DNA of 21,819 nt, from positions 1-21,819 of IMG/VR virus record IMGVR_UViG_3300037961_005038; one strand, 5' to 3'. The translations under genes were made by a program, and so were the position numbers. Source of the stretch: a virus. Shown one piece after another: positions 6,508 to 15,644 of the stretch; positions within the stretch are counted from its first letter, which is position 1; every line of letters begins with the position of its first letter. The notes beneath the pieces are model-generated. The model saw nothing but the letters and a program-made list of their open reading frames with translations. It had not been told where the DNA came from and searched no databases.

Positions 6508-9500
6508 ATGACAGAAAAGAGAGTTAGCATCAACGAGATTATCGAATCTCAGATTCCTGATTTCCTACTACAGGATTCTCCTACGTTTACTAGTTTTCTT
6601 AAACAATACTACAAGTCATTAGACTTCCAAGGTGGTGCGGCTGATCTTGCAACAAATTTAAAACAATATAAGAATATTGAAAAATTTAGTATTGATAATC
6701 TGATCCCCTATACTGGATTAGCTCAAGATATCAATGTTATTTCTGAAACAATATACGTAGCAAGTACTTTAGGTTGGCCAGATAAAAATGGTCTCATTAA
6801 AATTGACAATGAAATAATTCACTATAAATCAAAAACCGCTAATAGTTTCGAGGGGTGTTCTAGAGGTTTTAGTGCCATTGACTCGATCAAATCCGCGAGT
6901 GATAATGAATTCTTATCATTTAGAGTATCCTCTGCAGATTCTCATACTGCAGGTACACTGGTACATAACTTAAGTAATCTTTTTATAAGAGAGTTCTTCA
7001 CCAAATTTAAAGCAGAGTTTTTACCTGGATTTGAAAATAGAAAATTTACTGACGGTGTAGATATTCAAAATATTTTAACCAGGGCTAAAGATTTTTATAG
7101 ATCAAAAGGAACAGATCAATCATACAAAATTCTTTTCAAAGTTTTGTTTGGTCAAGATATTGAACTGATTAAACCCCAGGACTACATGATAGTTCCTTCT
7201 GATAATAACTATTTTATAACTAAAAATGTACTGGTAGAAAAAGTTTCTGGGGGAGATCCTCTTCTTATCAAAGGAGGAACTTTATTCCAAGAAGTTGCTG
7301 GTATTGGTACGGTATCATCATCAATTTACAATATTGAATATAGACCGATTGATGGTAAAGAGTTTTATGAAATTTCTCTAGACTCTGCAGACTTTTCTAA
7401 TCTTTTCCAAGTATCTGGAAAAACCAGATTATTGGAAGATGTTCCCGCAGGATCCACCAGCATATTGGTTGACTCTACTTTGGGATTTTCTCAGTCTGGG
7501 AATGTACATATAAAACCAAAGAATTCAAATAATTATATTAATGTTTCTTATACTGATAAGACTACTAATCAATTTTTAGGTTGTTCTGGAATTACTAAAG
7601 AACTATCTTTTGCATCTCCTATTGTAGAAGATAAGTTTGCTTACAGTTACATTGGTTTTGGTCAAACATCAAAAGTTGATTTTTTATTGTCAAATATTGT
7701 AGATAGTGTAGATTTTTCTGAAACTACTAATCTAAAAGTAGGAGACAAAATATCTCTTTCTGGTTTTGGTAAAGATCTAAAAGACTTTAGTGAATTTAAT
7801 ACTTGGATTTATAACGTACCTACTAATCACACCCTTGATGCGGTAAATCAAGTAGATACAAATAAATTTAGAATTGATATACGAAATCTGGTAAATTTAT
7901 ATATTGGAGAACCAGTAAAATTATATGATAATGACAGAAATGTTTGTAATGGAACTGTTGTAGATATTATCTACCCAAGTTTAGATGAAAAAAGGAAATA
8001 TGCTAAACAAGCAGTAATTCAAGTCACTTCTCAAGAATATAATCCTATTGACTCTACAACTCTCGCTAGAGTTGTGGTAAGAAGTAACCACTTTACTAAT
8101 TTCTTCCAAGATATCTCCGATATTCCTGCAGGAATTCAAAATAGTTATGTTGATTTTAAAGAAGAGTTTTTCTATGTAACTTCAACTGGTTCTCCTAACT
8201 ATGAAATTTTTGCTACTGATACAAAAACAGAGGTAAGTGTAAGTGGAGTTAATACTTCTAAAATTCTCGACTCTACAAATCATAGATTTTATGATGGGGA
8301 AAACGTATATTTTATTCCAACTGACGCACAAGCTGTTGGAGTAGATACTGGATTTTATTTTCTCAGTAGACGCAATAACGACTCCTTCTCACTTGCGTTC
8401 AGTAAGGCAGATTCTTTTGGCAATAAACATGTTGCCTTTACTCCAAATGGTGGCGTTGTTGGTAATATCTATCGTTCTTCTTATGAAAACAGAACGATTA
8501 AAAATCAAAAATTATTCAAAAAATTTGGACTTAAGAGAAGTAAATCATTCTTTGATGATAAAAATAGAAGATCTACTGAAAATAGACAAGTTGGACTTCT
8601 TGCAAATGGAGTAGAAATTCTTTCACCTACCCTTTTTGATGAAAATGTCTATCATGGACCAATTACCAGTATTGAAGTTACCAATTCTGGTAAAAATTAT
8701 GATGTTATCAATCCACCAAAACTTGAAATAATAGATTCTCAAGGATCTGGTTGTAAAGGTATTGTAAACGTATCTGGATCTGTAGAGGAGATTAAAGTAG
8801 TTAAACCTGGTATTGGATATGCTACTAAACCAGATATTTCTATTACTGGTGGTAATGGAGTTGGTTGTGTTCTAGAGTCCAACTTAGTTAAATCTAGAAC
8901 TATACTTAAATTTAAACCAAATCAACCAAATATTGATATCGCTGCCGATCTTATTTCTTTCGATGACGATCATAATCTTCAATTAGGCGAAGAAGTAATT
9001 TATAATTCAAACGGCAATACCTCTATAGGTGGATTAGTTTCTGATGCACACTACTATGTTGCAACACCAACCTCAAAGGTAGTAAAACTTCATAGTTCTC
9101 CCCAAGATGCAGTCGCTGGAATTAATACAGTCAATATTACTGCAATTAGTTCTGGTTCTCATGCAATTGAGACATTGACGGTAAAAAATACTATCAGCAC
9201 AATTTACGTTAAAGAAAAGGGTAGTGGATATTCTAATAGAACTATTACTGTTCCATCTTTTTCAAGTTACGGAAGTATTTCTGGAATTAATACTTATGAT
9301 TCATATATTGTTGCAAGAGGTCATGGTTTTGGTGAGGGTGATATTGTTCACTATTCGTCTACAGGAACCCCTATATCGGGGATGACGACAACTTCCGACT
9401 ACTATATTCATGTAATTGATGCAAACCGTTTCAGAGTCTCTGTGGCGGGTACTATTACTCCGAATTCAAATTATGAAGAAGACAAATATATTAGATTTAC

Positions 9501-12500
9501 AAATATCGGTGTAGGAACCCACGCATTTTTCTATCCTAAGATTACTATTCAAATTAAAACTACTTCTGAACAAGGGGATATTGAAATTGTAGAACCAGAA
9601 CTTGAAGCAAAGATTCTTGGTTCAATTACTGATGTTTTTGTTGAGAATGGTGGTGTTTCATATGGATGTACAAGTCAGTTAAATTATCATAGAAGACCAG
9701 AAGTTAGAACTACAAAAATTAGTTCAAAAGCTATTATTGCTCCCATCATTGTTGATGGTAAAATTGTTGATGTAAAAATTATTAATAAAGGTCACGGATA
9801 TCGATTAGACTCGGATATTATTGTAACTGGAGAGGGTGCGTTTGCTGATCTTATTCCTGTTGTTGAAGAAGGAAAAATTACAGCAGTTAATGTACTAAAT
9901 GGTGGTGTAGGTTATGGTAAATCGAATACCGAACTTTCTGTAGAACCTAGAGGTAGAGAGGCTAAATTCTTAGCTAATGTCAAGAATTGGAAAGTTAATC
10001 AAGTTGAAAAACTAAAGAATTCTATTTCTGAAGAAGATGATGGATATTTTATTCCAAGTAGAAATGAAGATTTACAATTACAATTTGTCAACTTCTTTGC
10101 ACCTAAAAAGTTAAGAAGACAACTTGGAGATAATTTTACAGAAAATAATACAGAATCTCCGAATACAAAAGTACACTCCCCGATTATTGGATTCGCTTAT
10201 GATGGAAATCCCATCTATGGTCCATACGGTTATGAAAATATTACTGGAGGTGGAGTAAGAAAAATTGATCCAGGTTATGAAATTGATTTGGATTTGACTC
10301 CTGGTATCAGACCACCAGCTCCTGAATTTACTGCTGGATTTTTTATAGAAGACTACAAGTTTACTGGTTCTGGAGATCTTGATGAAAGTAATGGAAGATT
10401 CTGTAAGACGCCAGAATATCCAGATGGAATATATGCATACTTCACTTCAATCGTTACCGATAGTACTGGTAGATCAACTCCCACATATCCATATTTTATT
10501 GGTCCATATTTTTATGGACAACCTTTTGAAGAAAACTTCTTGCCTTCTATAAATCAGGATAAAGATTTAACAACATATGGACTAACCAGAAACGTTTCTC
10601 CATATTATATTTCATCCACAGATTCTGAATATCCACTTATCGATAAAATTAACGATAAGTATAAACAAGAGTTTAGAGTTTCTGAAATTAGAACCTCTGG
10701 TATTAGGGATACTTCTATCTTTGCTGCGGGTGATAATTATCAAGTTGGAGATACACTTGTAATTGAAAAAAGAGGTGATACTGGAAGTGGTGCGAATATT
10801 GCAGTCTCAAAGGTTAAAGGAAAAACCATTGATACTTTTAGTGTAAATGAAACTGTAGTAGAAGGAGTTGTATTCGATCTTAAGAAGAAAAATACAGTAA
10901 CTGCAAGGTTGTCGGACCCACACAATATTCTTAATGGGGAGATTATCAATATCTCTGGAATATCCACTATAACTTCAGAACTTATTGAGGGCGATAGACC
11001 CGTTTTTGTAAAACAGAAGAAAACAAAACTGACTACAAGTATGACTGTTAGTCAGTCTGGAGTTACAACAACAATTTATGTAAATGATATTAGTGGATTC
11101 AAAGTCGATGATATGATCGGCATTGGAACAGAAGAATGTAGGATTATTAGAATTGATAGTGAAAACTCTGCCTTTGATATTAATAGAATTCAATATCCTG
11201 GAATTCATACAGCACGAGTTGATGATGTAACCCTTCTTCCAACAGCATTTGATTTTACTCTTACTAATGATGAAATACCAAGTGATTATGTATACACAAA
11301 TGAGGTTACTTACTTCGATCCAAAAGTAACAGTTGGTACTGGAACTACTGGTGGAGTTAGAGAAGTTCTTGGTGTTGGAGGGACTATTGTTCAATATAGA
11401 ACTGTACCTAGTCGTAGTATCTACATTCCAGGACATAAGTTCTTTACGGGACAAAAACTAACATATCATGTCGGTCTTGCTGGAACATCTCTGGTAATAA
11501 ACAATGTTGGATCTGCTTCTTCTATTGTTCTTCAAGATGGCCAAGAAGTTTATGCTGTAAATCTCGGTAAAGATCATATTGGATTATCTACAATAGGATT
11601 TACCTCAACAACTGGAATTGGAACACAGTTAAGTTCTGCAGAATTTGTCAATTTTAATGATATATTCCCGACCATTGGTTACGCACACTCACTACGTACA
11701 ACTTATTCAGATATTACTGGTTCTGTTGAAAGATATAGTGTAAACGTAGGCACTACAACTTCCCATGGATTGACTTCTGGGGATAGAATTACCTTATCTA
11801 TCAATAATAGAGAAACAGAATCTATAAAAATTCTTTATAATCCTATTATAAGAAAACTTACAACAGGATCAATTAGTTTTGCTGCAGCTGCAGTCAATGT
11901 CGATGATAATACTATCAACTTACCTGGAGAAGATTTAAAGTCTGGTGATAAAGTTGTGTATTATGCAACTACTTCGGCTTCTGGCCTAGTAAATGATACT
12001 TGTTACTATGTACTGAAAGAAGATCGTGATAAAATTAAATTATGTCAATATAAGACTGATGTTGAAAAAGGAATTTCCGTAGACATTGACGGTACTGGGG
12101 GTGCGGTACAAAATCTTTATAAGGTTAATCCTGCAATTAGAGCTATCAAAAATGATACCATAACCTTTGATGTTTCTGATCCTAGTGTTTCTGAAATGGC
12201 ACTAGAATTTTATGAAGATCCTGATTTTACCAGAAGAATTGAACTGATTGGTTCAGAAGAACTTGGTTTTGCTATTAACAGAACTGGAACACCTGGAACA
12301 GCTGATGCTAAGGTTGAGATACAAACAACTTTTGAAGATGTACCAAGAACTTTATTCTATACACTAGTTCCAAAGGGACCTATTGATGAAAGAAAGAATC
12401 AAATATCTAGAGATGAATCTGTTTTTGGTGCAAATAAATTAGAAATTTATCCACACTCGCTAAACACAGATTACATTATTACTAGAAGTTCTGATACCTC

Positions 12501-15500
12501 ATATATTTTCAATCTTCTCAGAAGACCAAATCAATCTGAGAAAGACGCTTACAATAGTTCAAATTCCACAGTAACTTATACAACCACATCTAAAACAGCT
12601 GATGGACCAATTGATAAACTCAGAATTAACTTTGCGGGTATAGGATATGACAGAATTCCTACAATATCAAAAATAAAAACTAAGAAAGGCAAAAATGCCA
12701 ATATTAAGTTAATTTCTGATGGAATTGGTAAAGTTGAAAAATATGAAAGAGTTAAGGATGGATTTGATTATCCAACAGATCCAACATTATCACCAGAACT
12801 GAGTACTCCTGCAGTTGTTGGTATTAAAGATATTAAGACTATTGACTATATTGGTATTACTACTGGTGGTCGTGGATATAATCAACTACCAACTCTCGTA
12901 GTACCACAAAATACAAGTATCAAACTTATTCCACATCTCCAAGGTGGTTCTGTAGTTAAGGTAGATGTTGCAGAAAATGCAATTGATTTTAGTGAACCTT
13001 TGGATATTGTTACTATTCACCATTCTCAAGGATTTGATATTGACTTTATAACCATCAGTGGAAATTCTATTACTTTAGAACTTTCCAATGCAGACATTTT
13101 GACATCTGGAATTACAACAGTATTCCCATTTGCTCCTGGAGATGAAATTTATGTTGAAGGATGTAGATTGACCAATGATACAGATCACTTGGCAAACTAT
13201 AATTCAGATGCTTACGGTTATAAGTTCTTCAAAGTAACTGGTATCAGTACAACAAATAATACTGTTACTTACGATATGACTGGTATTTCTACCGGCACAT
13301 TTGGAACATATAGTGATGACATTACACTTGGTTATGTAGTCAATAAGAAGGTAGTGCCACAATTTGAAATGGTACTTAAAGATGATGTCAAGTACTTATC
13401 CAATGAAAAGGTATCTGCAAATACGTATACCGCTAGAGTTATGGAAGATGGTTGGGATAATGATCTCAACCAACTTAGACTCATCGATTCCTTTGGTAAT
13501 CTGCGTGTTGGTGATAAACTTTCGGGAGAGAGTTCAAAAGTTATCGGTACTGTTGAATATAGAAGTATATTTACTCTCAAATCCACTTTAGGTATTTCTA
13601 GAGATAAGGTTGGAACTTACGATAATTCTGTTGGTATTTTAAATGATTTCCAACAGAGAATCTCTGATAACTTCTACTATCAAAAATTTGCATATTCTAT
13701 CAAGAGTAATCTTAGTTATGATAAGTGGAAAGAACCAGTTAGATCTCTTGTTCACCCATCTGGATTCAAAGAGTTCTCAGATTATGAATTAATTACAGAA
13801 CCAACTTCGGCTGAAGTTGTTGCAGGTATTGCAAAGTCGGAAAATCTAAAACCAATTGTAGCTGATAATAGTTCCAGTCTTTTAGTCAATATTGATACTG
13901 TAACTTCAGTAAATGAAGAAATTAACTTTAATATGGTTTATGAGGAAGATAGACTTCCTGATGGTTCTGTTCAAAAAGTCTTCATGGATGGTGGCATTCC
14001 ATTGAAGAGTTACATTCTTAGCAAAACCAATAAGGTCATTAAAATTGACGATATTTCAGATCAGTTTGATGGATCTTCAAAACAAGAATTGAGGGGTAGA
14101 TATGCAGATGCTTCTGATTTACTAGATCTCAATAGGCAGTTTATTATTGATGAAGTTCATGCTAAGACTTTATATAATTATACTGGACTCACTACTGATG
14201 TAAATTATGATGAAACTGAGTTTAAATCAAAAACTGGAAGAGTTTTAGATGCGGTTTCTCATGATTTAAAATACAATTCTAATAATGAAACTGTAGGTAT
14301 TGCATTTACTTATTGGAATGCTGGATCTTTTGTTGGTGTTAATACTGTAGAAACAGTTTATGGTTACAATTACATGAGATTCCTCGGCCAATATGTAATT
14401 AATAATCAAACGCCACCAACTTATTATCAATCAGGAACATCACAATTATTTAATTTCAGTGTTTCTCAGGATTATGCAAATGATTATTTTGTATTGAATC
14501 ATGATACTAGAGATTTAATTGTTAATAATAAAGATGAGATTCTTGATAAGTCCTTAGCATCAATTGCAATTCCATATCCAACATTTATCTTCCCAGGAAG
14601 TACTAATGATGAAGAACAAAATAGATATGCAATTGGTTATAAACTGATCAAAGAAAATGAAAATGAAATTGTAAATCTCGCATATAGTCAAACTGTTGCT
14701 ACTTATTCTGGTATTGGAACACTAGAGAATCATGCAAGAAAACAAGTTCGTCATTTTGTAGATGCAGTTGCTACGGACTTGTTTACTGGTGGAAATCGTT
14801 ATACAAGAAGAGAAACTGAAAGATACTTTGATGGTCCATATCCAGATCAAACTGAACTAGTTGGTGGAGCTGCTGAAACTATTTTCTTATTAGATCAAGC
14901 TAAGACACAAATGCGAATAGCTGTCAGGAATGGTCTTGGAGTAACTTATGCAGCTAGTTTGGGACCATCACAATATGGCGGTGCTGGTGGAGATGTTCCA
15001 AACACTAGTAATAATGCTTGTCAGGATGTACAAAATACCATTATTACATTATCTGCAATTGTTACGGGACCTGTTGGTCTGGCAACTATCAATAACTTAG
15101 TAATTCTCAACCCTGGTACTTATACCGCAGGTGCTCAGAAGTGTTATCGAGATCTTAAGTATATCGTTGATGGTGTTGCTCAAGATATTGCATATGACAC
15201 TAACCAACATACCGTAAGAAACACTAAGTTCTACTTTGATGCACAAGGTAATCAGAAAACTGACGGTCTTGTATATGAAGAAGCCGAATCTATCCATGTG
15301 TTTAGAACTGCCATGGATTATATGAAGAAGGCAGTTAGAAATGAATTGTATTATACTGATGATACTTTAGTACCATTATCGGAATCTGCTGTTGGTGTCG
15401 GTTCCAGTGCGTATACTGCAACTATTCAAACTGATATTGAGAATCTTGTTGGAATCTTAGTCTTTCTCAAATTCCTACTGTTGGATTTGGAACTGGTGAT

Positions 15501-15546
15501 TGTGCAGATGTTAGATTCGCTCTTCGGAACTATGTCGGTATTGTAA
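6508..15546 (+). CDS. giant gp7-like baseplate wedge protein, first part (3012 aa; probably frameshifted)
   Basis: This gene occupies the T4 gene 7 position. Residues 1-235 resemble, from my memory of T4 gp7, its C-terminal module: IPDFLLQDSPTFTSFLKQYY matches gp7 SYLLQDSNFEAFCEAYIQYL, and FYRSKGTDQSYKILFKVLFG (197-216) matches FYSTKGIEASYKFLFKVLYN. A second gp7-like piece, YSIKSNLSYDKWKEPVRSLV with HPSGF (2397-2421), comes about 2,150 residues later. Between them lie repeats of HG-x-x-x-GD-x-V-x-Y type (from 590, 815 and 930 on), G-G-x-G-Y type (720-800, 900-1150, 2035-2130) and a YHYH-like domain (1223-1337). Residues 2557-3000 hold three tandem repeats. The last ~30 residues are hydrophobic and unlike any repeat, because the frame is wrong there: the natural continuation is in the next frame. 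T4 gp7 itself has 1032 residues. Confidence 0.85.
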   Translation: MTEKRVSINEIIESQIPDFLLQDSPTFTSFLKQYYKSLDFQGGAADLATNLKQYKNIEKFSIDNLIPYTGLAQDINVISETIYVASTLGWPDKNGLIKIDNEIIHYKSKTANSFEGCSRGFSAIDSIKSASDNEFLSFRVSSADSHTAGTLVHNLSNLFIREFFTKFKAEFLPGFENRKFTDGVDIQNILTRAKDFYRSKGTDQSYKILFKVLFGQDIELIKPQDYMIVPSDNNYFITKNVLVEKVSGGDPLLIKGGTLFQEVAGIGTVSSSIYNIEYRPIDGKEFYEISLDSADFSNLFQVSGKTRLLEDVPAGSTSILVDSTLGFSQSGNVHIKPKNSNNYINVSYTDKTTNQFLGCSGITKELSFASPIVEDKFAYSYIGFGQTSKVDFLLSNIVDSVDFSETTNLKVGDKISLSGFGKDLKDFSEFNTWIYNVPTNHTLDAVNQVDTNKFRIDIRNLVNLYIGEPVKLYDNDRNVCNGTVVDIIYPSLDEKRKYAKQAVIQVTSQEYNPIDSTTLARVVVRSNHFTNFFQDISDIPAGIQNSYVDFKEEFFYVTSTGSPNYEIFATDTKTEVSVSGVNTSKILDSTNHRFYDGENVYFIPTDAQAVGVDTGFYFLSRRNNDSFSLAFSKADSFGNKHVAFTPNGGVVGNIYRSSYENRTIKNQKLFKKFGLKRSKSFFDDKNRRSTENRQVGLLANGVEILSPTLFDENVYHGPITSIEVTNSGKNYDVINPPKLEIIDSQGSGCKGIVNVSGSVEEIKVVKPGIGYATKPDISITGGNGVGCVLESNLVKSRTILKFKPNQPNIDIAADLISFDDDHNLQLGEEVIYNSNGNTSIGGLVSDAHYYVATPTSKVVKLHSSPQDAVAGINTVNITAISSGSHAIETLTVKNTISTIYVKEKGSGYSNRTITVPSFSSYGSISGINTYDSYIVARGHGFGEGDIVHYSSTGTPISGMTTTSDYYIHVIDANRFRVSVAGTITPNSNYEEDKYIRFTNIGVGTHAFFYPKITIQIKTTSEQGDIEIVEPELEAKILGSITDVFVENGGVSYGCTSQLNYHRRPEVRTTKISSKAIIAPIIVDGKIVDVKIINKGHGYRLDSDIIVTGEGAFADLIPVVEEGKITAVNVLNGGVGYGKSNTELSVEPRGREAKFLANVKNWKVNQVEKLKNSISEEDDGYFIPSRNEDLQLQFVNFFAPKKLRRQLGDNFTENNTESPNTKVHSPIIGFAYDGNPIYGPYGYENITGGGVRKIDPGYEIDLDLTPGIRPPAPEFTAGFFIEDYKFTGSGDLDESNGRFCKTPEYPDGIYAYFTSIVTDSTGRSTPTYPYFIGPYFYGQPFEENFLPSINQDKDLTTYGLTRNVSPYYISSTDSEYPLIDKINDKYKQEFRVSEIRTSGIRDTSIFAAGDNYQVGDTLVIEKRGDTGSGANIAVSKVKGKTIDTFSVNETVVEGVVFDLKKKNTVTARLSDPHNILNGEIINISGISTITSELIEGDRPVFVKQKKTKLTTSMTVSQSGVTTTIYVNDISGFKVDDMIGIGTEECRIIRIDSENSAFDINRIQYPGIHTARVDDVTLLPTAFDFTLTNDEIPSDYVYTNEVTYFDPKVTVGTGTTGGVREVLGVGGTIVQYRTVPSRSIYIPGHKFFTGQKLTYHVGLAGTSLVINNVGSASSIVLQDGQEVYAVNLGKDHIGLSTIGFTSTTGIGTQLSSAEFVNFNDIFPTIGYAHSLRTTYSDITGSVERYSVNVGTTTSHGLTSGDRITLSINNRETESIKILYNPIIRKLTTGSISFAAAAVNVDDNTINLPGEDLKSGDKVVYYATTSASGLVNDTCYYVLKEDRDKIKLCQYKTDVEKGISVDIDGTGGAVQNLYKVNPAIRAIKNDTITFDVSDPSVSEMALEFYEDPDFTRRIELIGSEELGFAINRTGTPGTADAKVEIQTTFEDVPRTLFYTLVPKGPIDERKNQISRDESVFGANKLEIYPHSLNTDYIITRSSDTSYIFNLLRRPNQSEKDAYNSSNSTVTYTTTSKTADGPIDKLRINFAGIGYDRIPTISKIKTKKGKNANIKLISDGIGKVEKYERVKDGFDYPTDPTLSPELSTPAVVGIKDIKTIDYIGITTGGRGYNQLPTLVVPQNTSIKLIPHLQGGSVVKVDVAENAIDFSEPLDIVTIHHSQGFDIDFITISGNSITLELSNADILTSGITTVFPFAPGDEIYVEGCRLTNDTDHLANYNSDAYGYKFFKVTGISTTNNTVTYDMTGISTGTFGTYSDDITLGYVVNKKVVPQFEMVLKDDVKYLSNEKVSANTYTARVMEDGWDNDLNQLRLIDSFGNLRVGDKLSGESSKVIGTVEYRSIFTLKSTLGISRDKVGTYDNSVGILNDFQQRISDNFYYQKFAYSIKSNLSYDKWKEPVRSLVHPSGFKEFSDYELITEPTSAEVVAGIAKSENLKPIVADNSSSLLVNIDTVTSVNEEINFNMVYEEDRLPDGSVQKVFMDGGIPLKSYILSKTNKVIKIDDISDQFDGSSKQELRGRYADASDLLDLNRQFIIDEVHAKTLYNYTGLTTDVNYDETEFKSKTGRVLDAVSHDLKYNSNNETVGIAFTYWNAGSFVGVNTVETVYGYNYMRFLGQYVINNQTPPTYYQSGTSQLFNFSVSQDYANDYFVLNHDTRDLIVNNKDEILDKSLASIAIPYPTFIFPGSTNDEEQNRYAIGYKLIKENENEIVNLAYSQTVATYSGIGTLENHARKQVRHFVDAVATDLFTGGNRYTRRETERYFDGPYPDQTELVGGAAETIFLLDQAKTQMRIAVRNGLGVTYAASLGPSQYGGAGGDVPNTSNNACQDVQNTIITLSAIVTGPVGLATINNLVILNPGTYTAGAQKCYRDLKYIVDGVAQDIAYDTNQHTVRNTKFYFDAQGNQKTDGLVYEEAESIHVFRTAMDYMKKAVRNELYYTDDTLVPLSESAVGVGSSAYTATIQTDIENLVGILVFLKFLLLDLELVIVQMLDSLFGTMSVL
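10174..10518 (+). other. YHYH-type domain inside the giant wedge protein
   Basis: Residues 1223-1337 begin HSPIIGFAYDGNPIYGPYGY, then LDESNGRF and TPEYPDGIYAYF, then YPYFIGPYFYG. This order matches the YHYH domain (H-S-P-x-x-G-x-A-x-D-G-x-P-I-Y-G-P). The naming motif reads YAYF at 1309-1312 here, so both histidines are absent and metal binding at that point is unlikely. Confidence 0.75.
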
Positions 15547-15590
15547 CTAATATCATCGGTATTGGTACAGATCAGGCTCCTGGAATTACG
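14176..15590 (+). repeat. three degenerate tandem repeats near the frame break
   Basis: Three units of about 130-180 codons share a core of V-x-DAV-x-x-DL followed by N-x-x-T and an aromatic. Copy 1 has GRVLDAVSHDLKYNSNNET; copy 2 has VRHFVDAVATDLFTGGNRYT; copy 3 has KYIVDGVAQDIAYDTNQHT. Copies 2 and 3 continue with Y-F-D, a helix containing M-x-x-AVRN, then C-x-DV and a G-IVT segment. The C-x-DV-R...VGIVT end of copy 3 lies in the downstream frame. Confidence 0.65.
15441..15546 (+). other. frame-break zone between the two halves of the giant gene
   Basis: The first frame stops at TAA 15544-15546. The second frame is free of stops from 15441 (last stop TGA 15438-15440) and reads repeat-like protein from about 15465: SQIPTVGFGTGDCADVRFAL then RNYVGIVTN. 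To join them the reading must move back one base (or skip two) near 15454-15478; one extra T in the TTT run at 15463-15465 would do it. I see no X-XXY-YYZ slippery heptamer in the zero frame. Confidence 0.8.
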
Positions 15591-15644
15591 ACATATCCAT
15601 CATTAACAAAAGGTGGAATTATTGTTGGACTTTCCACGTTTAAG

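Noticed and set aside
10975-11454. 159-aa minus-strand frame rich in Ser, Asn and Cys
   Set aside because: It lies within the giant structural gene and its composition reflects reversed Thr/Val/Gly codons.
15460-15481. Possible programmed -1 frameshift site
   Set aside because: The zero-frame codons GTC TTT CTC AAA TTC contain no X-XXY-YYZ heptamer and I saw no strong hairpin just downstream, so a programmed event is not claimed.
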